Shown one piece after another: positions 34,601 through 46,600 of a DNA stretch of 64,000 nt. Numbering within the stretch: position 1 is the stretch's first letter; each line of letters begins with the position of its first letter. Made by a program: the position numbers and the translations under genes. The DNA is from Aselliscus stoliczkanus. Taxonomy: Eukaryota > Chordata > Mammalia > Chiroptera > Hipposideridae. Location: positions 84,344,852 through 84,408,851 of the forward strand of contig CM066736.1 of assembly GCA_033961575.1 (NCBI GenBank), in the 5' to 3' direction. A model generated the notes under the pieces. The model ran no database searches. It was given only the letters and a program-made list of their open reading frames with translations, and had not been told where the DNA came from.

Positions 34601-37600
34601 GTAGGGTCCCGGTTCCCGGGTGCTGCTGCTGCGCGCCGCCTGCTGCGGAGGAGCGGGGGCGCGCGCTCCCAGTGGCCTCGGTGATGCCGTGCTGGGAGGC
34701 GGGCCCGTGCCTCCGGAGCCTGCCTCACTCTCGGCTTCAGACGGTATTTTCTCATTGATTATGCGTGTTCCCCACCTGTTTGTGGGAGGTCTGGTGCATG
34801 CATTGTGCTTTACTCAAGGTCTCATCCCAAGGTTTTCAGTTTCTAAATCCAGAGTTAGAGACATCGATGTGCCTGCCCGTCTTTTCCGATGAATGGGTGC
34901 GGGCGATGGCGCCCTGGGAAGGATATCAGGCTTAGAGCAGATGGTGGAGGAATTTGAAAGTTTGGTTAAGGATTCTAGATGGTCTTGTGTGGGTGTGGGT
35001 AGGGAGCAGAGCACCCTCCCCCCACCCCCACCCCCCCAGCTCCCATTTCGGACTCCCGTTTCCATTCCTAGAAGGAATTGCTCCTTTGTTTGGCTACCTG
35101 GAGCACTTTGTACTTGCACAGATACACGTGTCTTGAATGTTAACGGTGGTTGCACTGAGGTCCCTGTTTCTTTGTTATACAGTTTCATTCCTCGGCAAGC
35201 CAACAATGACACATTGAATCCTTAGGGTCCTTCGCGTCTCTCTGACATTTCTTTCTGCTGCATTCATCACTCTGGGCTCCAGCCAGAGAAAATCCTCAGC
35301 GTTTCAGAGCTCATGTGATTACACTGGGCCCACACGGATAATCCAGGGTAATCTCCCTATTTGTCAACTGATTGGTGGCCTTATAATTACTATACAGAGT
35401 TCCTTTTGCCACGTAACATACAATATCCACAGTCTTGATACCACGGGATGAAGGTTATGGGGACCCAAATTCTGCCAACCACAGAGGACACAATCACACA
35501 CTCATACTCACTCAAAAATGAACGCTTTATTTAGAGGGAAATCTAGACATTGAGCCAAGTTTAAGCTTTTGGCCAGTCACAGAAATTAGGAAATGTGGAT
35601 GGGAAGAAAAGCAAGTTTGGGGTGTGGTGCAGATAATGAGTTTGGTCTGGACATGTGGAGATTGGTTGGATATGTGTGTGTTTATCTTTGAGAGTGTTAT
35701 TAAAGAGCGAGATTTGGAAATCATTAATATAAGGGTTAGCATGGACTCATGAGAATAGATTAGATACCCCAGAAGAGGTGAGGGCAAAGGATAGATAGAA
35801 CCTGGGGGACACCTCTAGGTTAAGAGGTAGGTCATGAAAGAAGAGCCTTGAGAAGAGGGAGGAGCAGTCAAAATAAAATCTGAAAAGCATCTGTTGAGTA
35901 TTGAAAGGAGATCTTTGGTGAATGAGAGAGCAATTTCTTTTAAGTGGTGAGAAGTAGAGTACAGATATATCCCTACCGCCTACGCAGTCCCCTCTTTCTT
36001 CGTGGCTTCTATGTGTATTGGCTCCTCATTCCCCTTTCGAGGAAGGTCCTATACTTTTTTTTTTCATTTTGAAAATTTTGAAACCCAAAGACAAGTTGCA
36101 GGTGTTGTTCGTTAATACCCATAGACCCTTCACAAAGATTGATCAGTTGTTAACACATTGAGGATGGGGCATTTAAATTGTTTAAATGCATGTTCCTGGA
36201 GTTTAAACCATTTAAATCAACTTTTATACGTGTTTCTTTAAAAATTTATAACAAATTCACTAACTATTTTTGTGAGCTGAAATTTTAAGGAAATACTCAC
36301 CAAAGACCCTAGTAGTGCTTGAGGGTGCAATACCTCCGGAAACATTTCCCCTTGTGGAGGGGCACTAAGCAGAACTTGCACATGTTAAAAATGCAGTGTT
36401 AAAAAAAAATGCAGTGTTAAAAACGCAGATTTGCATCATCTGTCTTGCACAGCTGTAATGTATAGACGCAAATCTGCATCACTGGTCCACAATGTGTTAA
36501 CATTTTGCCGTGTTTCTCTCTTTTTTCTGAGCTATTTGAGAGTTGCAGACATATTACTTTACCTGTAAATACTTTAGCATATATCTCATAAGAACAAAGA
36601 CATTCTTCTGTATAACCACAATACAGTTATCACATTCAGGAAGTCCAAACTCCTAAGTTCTTATCTGTTTAAAATTTTTTATTGTATTTTATTTTTTTAG
36701 CTGAGACATTCTGCCACCTGTTGGCAGCTCAATGGCTGTTCAGCTCAGGCTGGGCATCGAACTGCTGTTGCTCAGACCTCAGCTCGCACTCTTGAGCGAG
36801 CTCTTAACCAACTGAGCCACTCGGCCAGCCCTTGTTTAAATTTTTTTTTTTTTTTTGAGGGCAGTGTCACTGGCCCTCATATGTGGGACCAAACCAGGCC
36901 AGCGCTTAACCACCGCGCCATTCGGCTGACTCTAAAATTTTTTTATTTCAACTTTTTACTAACAAATCTCTTACCTTTCTTTAAGAAAATATTTTTGTTA
37001 AATATACATACAAAAAAGAGTGTCAGTTATACATCTATGGTTTAAAGAATTATAATTAAACCAACACCAGTATATGCACCACCCAGGTTAAGAACAGGAT
37101 ATTACCAGTACCTTGGACACCTCTGTTCATCCCTTTTAACTCAGTAGCCTCACCTCCTTGGTTCCTTGGTTTCTTTCCCCTTTTTGTTCTTTCCCACCCA
37201 GCATTTCCAAGTCTTGATAGAGTCAAGCTCTCCACTGGGAAGGCTTCCTAGAGGATGTGACAAATGAGGATTAACTTTAGCCAGGTGAATGCGGTGGGGC
37301 ACAGGGGAAATGTTCTAATTAGAAGAAACATGCTGAGGGGCAAGAGTGAGAAACAATGTTGTGTCAGGATATATGTGTGTGCGTGTGTATTTATATGTAT
37401 ATATAGATATATACTGGGGGTACCAAAAAAATGTATACAAGTGGACACGTTGGTCAAAGTTGCTCCAGCAGTAGTTCGCTGTAATCAGAAGTGTCTGGAC
37501 GCTTTGAGCACCTCTTGTAATTGAAAGAAGTCAAACGTGACTTGTATTCATCTTTTGTTACCGGTATATATTATCATAATTTTAATACAGTTTTCTTAAA

Positions 37601-40600
37601 GTGCGTATACATTTTTTTTGGCACCTTCATATATGTAAAAAACATATACATACAGCACACAGTCTGGCAGTTCTTCATCTGAAGGAGTGAGGGAGAAAGA
37701 TTGGAAAAATAATAAAGCTGAGAAGGAAAGAGCCATATTCATAAGCTTGGCTTATCTTAGGCTTTGGGGAAACTATTTTAGGATTTTAGGCAAAGAGAGA
37801 CAAGGTCTCATTTGGTTTTAGGTAGATAGTTTCTCAAATATATATTAAGAGATTTAGAATTCTCAGGCTTAGTTTTCATAGGAAGTTGACTTTTTATCCA
37901 AATAAGGAAGGGAACCAAGGCTTGAATTATTCAAAATAGATTATTTGAAAGAGGTAAAATAGGTAATTAGCTCTTTCCAATCAGCGCAGAGCCATGGGCA
38001 TCCCTTGGGACAACTGGCACAAGCGCCCCAAGACTGGTGGCAAGAGAAGGCCCTCCCACAAAAAGTGAAAGTATGAGCTGGGTCCCCTGCTGCCTACACT
38101 AAGTTGTAGGGAGATAACAGGAAGTACCGTGCATTGAGGCTGGATGTGGGGAACTTCTCCTGGGGCGCCGAGAGTTGTACACCCAGAACAAGGATTCTGG
38201 ATGTTTCTACAATACATCCAACAAGGAACTTGTCCGCACCAAGCCCCTAGTAAAGAACTGCATTGCGCTCATTGACAGTACATCGTATGGACGGTGGCCT
38301 GAGTCTCACTATGACTGCCCCTGGACCCCAAGAAGGGGGCCATGCAGACTCCGGAGGAGGAAGAGATTTTAAACAAAGAACAATCAAAGGAAATTGAGAG
38401 GAAATATGATGAAAGGGGAAAGAATGCCCAAATCAGCAGTCTTCCAGGGGCGCAGTCCCAGCAGCGCAGCTTCTAGCACGCTGTGTGGCGTGCAGATGGC
38501 TGTGTGTGTGCTCGAGGGCAAGGAGCTGAGTTCTGATGAGGAGGATCAGGGCCCCGAAAGGCAAATAAATCCTCCTTCCTCCTAGCTCTGTCTGCGTAAT
38601 AAAGCTGTTTTGTGTTTAAAAAAAAAAGTAATTAAGTTAAAAATTGTTAATTTATGAGTAATGCTTTTTATATCTTATTCCGGAATTAATTTAAAACCAA
38701 CCCAAGTTCAACTCCTTTCTTACCAGCCTGTCCTGTTTTTCATCCCATGCCAGGAATAAAGGACACTGGTCATACTGCACAGAAGCTTTGGTAATTAGCG
38801 AGACATTCCCCTGCTTGTGTACTGGCTTTCTGATTCCTGTTTTTCCCTTCTGTGACGCATGGTTTCTTTGGGGTTGCATATATAGTTAATTTGATTTTTT
38901 TGGTTTTGGAGGGCTTTTCTTCTAGAATGCATGAAAAGAGAATAAATAAAAACCAGAACTTAATGTAAAATGTTGTTTTTAGTGGAACTTACTTGCATTC
39001 TATAGAGTATATAATTCCTGTCCATTTGTAAGATTATGAGAGTTCCATAGGAAATGTGCTGAGGCAGCATTTGTGTCCTGCCAGCAGTGAGGAACTACAA
39101 GCAATTAAGTGCTTTTTAAAGTAAAGGCCATAATTTGGTAGGCACTGAGTCAATGTTTATATTTCAGTTTCCCCATCTCCTAATTAAGTCATTAAAGCTT
39201 TTTGGGTGTGGATATTAGAAATTTTGGACACCCATATTTGGAATACTCCTTTCTGAATTATGATAATGCCAGGGGATTTTTGAGGTAAGAAAAAGGAATT
39301 GATTGCTAAAAGTAATAATAGTTTTAGTAAGGGACTGGCAATACCTCTATGATAGATGAGCACTGTTTTTCGTCTCCACAGTAAGGTAAAAACAGTGGAC
39401 AAGAATGGCACCTACAGCACGCGCAGCTTAATTATAATACTAAAATCTATTTCCTTGATTCTGAAAAAATCATTTCTAGAGCTTTTACCACTTTAAGTTC
39501 TTTAAGATTTATCCATTTAAGCCTCCCAGGTTTTCTTTTTTAAATAAGGATATTCAGTGCAGATCTTTACAAATGACAGTAGTACATATTTTCAGAGCAG
39601 TACAATTTTTACCACAGTCTAATTCTGCCTTTGTGTCTGATGAGCGGGGGACACATGTCATACACTTGCGTTGTGCCGTGTGAGACACTGATTTCTTTTA
39701 GGGAACCGAAGTGTAAATTCAGCTGCCCCTTACATTGACTGTGAAGGTGCGGACTGTGCACTGTCATTGTCACTGCCAGAGGGAGTCAGTCCTAGCTTCT
39801 CCTATGTTACTTATTTTTGCTTGGTTAGAATTTACACAACCAGTTTTAAAAAAGAAATTAGACAACCAGGCTAGTTAAAATTGTATAGACAATAAAATGA
39901 TACGGGGACTATATTGTATTAACTTGTTTTTTAAATAACAGTTGTATTTGAGATACTATAATTCCAGAGTTGTGCAACCATCACCATAATCAATGTTAGA
40001 ATATTTTCATCACCCCCAAAAGAAACCAGCACCAATAGCAATCATTCTATTTCCCTCCAGGCCTATGCAGCCAGCCCTACTGCATGAAGGTTTATTGCAT
40101 TAGCATTTTTTTTTTTTGTTTCTTAAGGACATTTTGCTACTTTTTTCCCTGCTAAGTGGTACAGTTCCAAATGGGTGAAGCATTAACCAAAAAACTAGCC
40201 AGCCCTTACTCAGAACTCAACATACTGATTTTGGTGATATGTTTCCTCTGTTACACCAATAAAATATTTTTATTTAAGCACTTTCAAGGGAAAACTAGAC
40301 CTTGCTTATCTGTGGCTTTCTTTTAAAGTTGCAGAATAAATGAAAGTCTTCATAAAGTGTTTTTCAGATAATTATCTTCACTAACTTGTGGTAAGTCTGA
40401 TTCCAGCCATTTCGTGTGTATGTCATTTAATGTAGGATTAGTAGAGTAATTAGTGATTCCCAAGTATTGACTGCATAGTCAACATGCTGGGCACTGTGCT
40501 CATGGCTGAGAAGAATGTGAAGTAAAGAATATGACAGGTTCTTCTGTCACGTAGCTCACACTGTCACAGAGTGAAGTGCTAAGTGACATATTACTGAGTA

Positions 40601-43600
40601 TAAGTGCAAGCTAGAGAAGGAATTCCCGGCCTGGAGTGATTGGAGGGAGGGCTCAAGGAGGAGCTGGGACTTGACCAGGTGAAGAGGATTTGCAAAAGCG
40701 AAGAAGGTGCCTGAAGACTTTCCAGATAAGAACAAGTATAAAAGGCACTGAAACCCACGTGTGAATTAAGAAAAAATGGCATCTCAAATCTATTTGAACT
40801 TTTAGCTAGAGGAAGAGCCGTAACAATTCAATTCCTGCTGCTGAATTTTTATATTTTAGGACTTTCTAAACAGTAAGCGTGAAATTATTTACATGCATAA
40901 AAGTGTCCAAGCTGAACTTTTTAAAACTTTAGGATATTAAATTAGGATTTAATTTCTTGAAATAATCTACTTACCACATGTTTTTCAGCCGCCTGTCTTG
41001 GTTAGATGGCTCTGGATTAGGGTTCTCACTGGAATACCCCACCATTAGTTTGCATGCAGTGTCCAGGGACCTAAATGCATACCCACGGGAGCATTTGTAT
41101 GTCATGGTGAATGCCAAATATGAAGGTATGTATGGTAATTTAATCCTGAGCTGCTTTCGTTACATATTATATTTTTAAAAGCAGTCTTTGATCATAATGT
41201 AATATTCAAGCTATTGACTTATTTTGGATAATAGTTTATTAAGCAAAATTTCAGCACAGTAAAATAATTTGGAAACTGCCTTTTGTTTTCTCTATTTGCA
41301 GTTAGAATTATTCAGTTATTATGGATTTATATTTCTGATTTTTTCTCTTTGAGTTTATCTGTCCATGTTCTTTCTCTTTGTAAAGGCATTTATATTTGGC
41401 ACCCTTGAAGCTTAGTTCAGTGTATTTTGTGCTTCCAAGAGTGTAGAATAGAACCTGTTTTGTTTTGGGGGATGCCTTGCCCACAATGAGGGATGATGAT
41501 GTCCTCCCCCTACATTTGGCAATGACATTTTCATTGTCCTGACTGGAGCCGGGAGAAGCGCTACTGGCATCTAGTGTTTCAGAGGCCAGGGATGCTGCTA
41601 AACACCCTACAATGCACAGGACAGCCCCTCACAACAAAGAACTGTCCAGTCCAAGTGGCAGTAGTGCCAAGGTTGAGAAACGCTGGGATACAAATTCCCA
41701 AGTTTTGCTGTTGGAGATAACTATAAAGATTCATAAAAATCCAGTGAAGTTGATGAAAGATGGAGTAAGAAATGTAAAAAATCCAGTTTTTAGGCTGTTG
41801 ACGATGGGTTGAAAGAATTCCAAATGAGAAAAAAGTAAGGCACAAAATAAAAACTTGTGTTTGATTTTTGTAAGTGTAACTAAATGAACAGTTGATACAC
41901 TAGATTGTGTTAGTTTAATATGTTAATTTTGTAGAAATACAGAATTTTGGGGCTGAAAAGACATTTGTTACATCTTCAGTAAACTTTTGATTTTAAAATA
42001 ATGGGTTGCTTTTCTTTGAAATGGTTTATCTTTGAAATAGTTTATAAGAGACAGTTGCACAAGTTTGCCTGTTGAGCTATTGCTCTTTCAATTTGGGATT
42101 TTAATATGATTTCAGATAACAGATGACCATTTATATTCAGTGTGACACTAATTACTTAGTAATTTTTAGGGCTTTTGGCAAGCCCTGCCTCATAGTGGTA
42201 GTGACTGGTTCAGCTATATTTTTGTTACAAGATTTCAAACTCTTGCCGTTGGAAAGGTTCCACAGATAGATGAAAATCTAGTGAAGTTTGGAAGAGAGGG
42301 TAAGGAAAAGTAAAAGCCGTTGACCTTGGGTGTAGTAAGACTTTCAAATGCGGAGGTATTGAACACAAAGTACACTTTCCATTTAGTAAGCACAACTGTG
42401 ATTTCATAACCAAGGTATTATGTGTCAGTTAAAAGCATCATTCATTCACAGAAATGCAAAACTTGAGAGGTACCCTTGTCTGTCAGTTCCAAATGCTGAT
42501 GTGAACTGCCCATTAATAGTGCAGAGCACTGGCATTGGGCAAAGGTCTATGTCAGAAACCACGGTTAAAGAAGTAGGGTTTGAACAAAGCTAGCTAAGTA
42601 GTACAACTGAATAAGAAGACTGTCATTAACTTTGTGGGCAAGGCATTTTCATCTCTCTGCCCCTCAGTTTCATTCAGAAAAATGAGGGGATTGTAGTAGA
42701 TTTTAGTTCTAAAACCTGGCTGATTAGAAACACCTGGGCTCTTGTTAGAAATGCAAATACTGGGAGTCCCAAACTAGGAAACTCAGTAGGTTTGGAGTAG
42801 GTATTTTAAATTGAAATGGATGGGATTATGATTAACCCTTTCTTACTAAAACAAGTAGGACTTTTCTGTCTTACTAGAAAGTAGAAGCCTCCAGGGTTAC
42901 ATTTATTTCAATAGTTTTCCAGTTCCATTTATCTGGAACCACTCTTTTCATAAGTTACATGTACTTGGATCCTGTTTTCCCAGACTTTGTTCATTTCATC
43001 CTGATTTTGCAAGCTTCGGATTTTTTTTTTCCTCTTTGCTTTACTTCCATAAACCTCTGTTTTTTTATATTTTATATATTTTTTAAAGATTTTATTGGAG
43101 AATTGGGGAAGGTGAACAGCCAAGTTGTTGTCCTTCAGTCTCAGTTGTGGCGGGCGCAGCTAGCTCTGCTCCAAGTCCAGTAGTCATCCGGCCGCCTGTG
43201 GGCAGCTCTCGGCCACTCAGCTCAAGGTGCTGTGTTCAATCTTAGTTGCAGGTGGGCATAGCCATCATCTCATGTGGGAGTTGAACCGGCACCTTTGTTG
43301 TTAGGAGCACGTGTTCTCACCAGCTGAGCAATCCTGCCACCTGTTGGCAGCTTGGGAGCAGCTCACTGGCCCATGTGGGAATCAAACAGGTGACCCTGTT
43401 GCTCAGAGCTCATGCTTTTAACCAATTGAGCCACTCGGCCGGCCCACTTTTATTTCTTTAATAGACTACTTATGGAAAATGTTACAATTTATGCTGGATA
43501 TTGAATATCAGAGGTTTTTTATTACTCTGGACTTTTCAATGTTTGAATTAATTCATAATGAAAAAAAGGACAACAAAATACGTAAATAAACCCCAAAACT

Positions 43601-46600
43601 TTAAAACATGTTCAAAATTAATAATCTGAAAAATACAAACTAAATTTTGTTTAGCATAAGAAAATGGTAATTCTCCATGCAGATGAAGATAAGGTGGAAA
43701 GTTATGTTTATATACTTATATTCAAAGTGTAACTTTATATAAATTTGCTGGAAAGCAATTTGACAATATATGTTAAGAGCTTTAAAAATGTTTTATTACC
43801 TTTAGTATAGCAGTTCTCTCAGGAATCAATTATAGGGGGATATCCACTAATTTTTTTTAATTTTTTTTTGAAGATTTTATTGGGGAAGTGGGGGAGGGAA
43901 ACAGCGTTGGGGAACCAGGGAAGGGGAACAGACAAGATACTGTCCTTTTGTTCTTCAGTCTAGTTGTGGAGGACATTGCTTCACTGGCCCATTTTGGTAT
44001 TATCATTGCGCTCTTCCCAGGTGAGGCAGATCGGTCACTGGCCTCTGGATGGCCACTCATGGCTGCTCTTGGCCACTCACGCTGGCTGTCGGCCACTCAC
44101 TGTAGCTTATGGAAGCCCACTGTAGCAGGGGCTGCAGCTATGCCATCCCAGGGACTCACAGCAGCCCAACTCCAGGTGGAGCTGTTGTTCACCATCTTAG
44201 CTGTAGAGGGCACAGCGTCACTGGCCCGGATCCGAACCGGGGCCGCTGGCGTCCCAAGCCAGCTCTTAACCAATGCGCTACTCGGTCAGCCCCACTAAAT
44301 ATTTTTTTGACTTATTTTCATAAGTCATATAAGCTTTTTGTAGAATAATGAAAAAATACAGGTAAGCAAAACGGGAAAATGTTTTATTTATTATTACTTT
44401 TTTTATTTTTTTTAATATACTTTTAATTAGCTTCAGGTGTACAACCAAGTGCAATAGTTATACTTTTTACCCCTCAAAGTGACAACCCCCCTCCCCCAAT
44501 TCTCCCCTCCCACCCACCCCCATATCATACTATCCATTACAATTCCTTTGACTCCCTTCCACCATATAATCCACATCCCGTGACTGTCTATATATTCAGT
44601 TACAGTTGGCATACAATATTATACAACATCAATTTCAGATATACAGTGCCGTGATCAAGCCTCTTACTCCATCCATGAAGTGGTCTCCCTAACATATTAT
44701 TACTTTTTTTTAAAAGATTTTTTTATTGGGGAATTGGGGGAGGGGAACAGAATTGGGGAATTGGGGAAGAGGAACAAACAAGTTGCTGTCCTTTTGTTCT
44801 TCAGTCTAGTTGTGGAGGACATTGCTTCACTGTCCAATGTTGGTATTGACATTGCGCTCTTCTCTGGTGAGGCAGATCATTTGGTGGGCTCTGGACGCCT
44901 GCTCACAGTGGCTGCCGGCCACTCACTGTAGCTTATGGCAGCCCACTGCAGCAGGGGCTGCAGCCTACACTGTCACCGGTGACTCACGGCAGCCCAGCTC
45001 CAGGTGGAGCTGTTGTTCACCATCTTAGCTGTAGAGGGCAGTGTCACTGGCTTTCCTATGTGGGATCTGAACCGGGGTCCTGCTTCTCAGAGCTGGCATC
45101 CCAAGCCATCTCCTAACCAATGCGCCACTCGGCCTGCCCGGGAAAATGTTTTAAATAGCCACTATTAGCAGTTTTAAATAACAGACTTAATAGGACTTTC
45201 TCTGTCCTGTATCTGTTATCACATTGTTAAATATACATGTCTTCTGGAAACAAAATGATACAAAATATTGGATAATTGTAAATAGTTGAATGTATTATGG
45301 TACTACCAAACTTTTCAACGTATTTTAAAAAACAAAATGGTATACTGTAATTATTATTCTGTAACTGAACATCACTTTTTAAATTACAAAAATAATACAT
45401 GCTTGTATAAAAATAATTGAAAGAATCTAGATGGACTCAAAGGAAAAAGTCCTTCTCACTGTAGTTCCTCTCCCTAGTAATAAGCACTGTTAACAGTTTC
45501 TTTTATATCCTCAGGAGTCTACCTTAGGGCATTTAATAGATATGTATACAGTATTTTTACAATTAGGAAAAAAACATACAATCATGACCACACTTATCTT
45601 GTGCGAGATCACAGCAGTGATCTTTTTAAACCTTTCTAAATTTTCAACAATGGGAATGAGTTCTTAGCAATTTAAAAATAATCTAGGGCCGGCCGAGTGG
45701 CGCATTGGTTAAGCGCTGGTTTTGGAATGCCAGCGGCCCCGGTTCGGATCCCACATGAGGGCCAGTGACACTGCCCTCTACAGCTAACAACAGCTCCACC
45801 TGGAGCTGGGCTGTGCGAGCCCCGGTGATGGTGTGGGCTGCAGCCCCTGCTGCAGTGGGCTGCCATAGCCTACAGTGAGTGGCCCGCAGCCAGCGTGAGC
45901 GGCTGGCAGCCAAGCGTGAGCTGCCAGTAGCCGCGGTGAGCGACATCCAGAGGCCAGCGACCGATCTGCCTCATCCGGGAAGAGTGCAATGACGATACCA
46001 ACAGTGAAGCAACATCCTCCGCAACTAAACTGAAGAACAAAAAGACAGCAACTTGTCTGTTCCCCTTCCCCGATTCCCCAACGCTGTTCCCCTCCGCCAA
46101 TTCCCCAATAAAATCTTTAAAAAAAATAAAAAATAAAATAAAAAAATAATAAAAATAATCTAATGTCCTCAATAATAAGCTGATGGTCCAATTTAAAGAG
46201 GTTTATGGAGGGCCGGCCCAATGGCTCAGTTGGTTAAGAGCACAAACTGAGCACCAGGGTTGTGTTTTTTTTTCCTTGCTTGCAGACTTTGTTTTTATCT
46301 GTTGGGTCGGTTAACTTTTTTTTTTTTTTTTTTTTTTTTGAGGGCAGTGTCACTGGCCCTCACATGTGGGACCAAACCGGGGCTGCTGGCTTCCCAAGCC
46401 AGCGCTTAACCACCGCGCCACTCGGCTAGCCCCTGGGTCAGTTAACTTTTATGGGCCTTGGTTTCTCATCTGTAAATTGTTGGTGATGAGTTACCTTCAT
46501 GGTTTACAAACTGTTGCTGTACCCTTTGTTTCAAGATGCAAGGTAAAAGAAGCAGGTGACTTGGAACTATGCTTATTAGAGGCCCGACTGTTTGGGTTTC

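Noticed and set aside
34435..34755. Antisense frame rich in Arg/Pro/Ala over CLNS1A exon 1
   Set aside because: It is a by-product of GC-rich CpG-island sequence and has no recognisable domain.
38175..38372. Functional small RPS8-like protein
   Set aside because: The frame lies in the decayed retrocopy, lacks the N-terminal part and shifts frame before the C-terminus.
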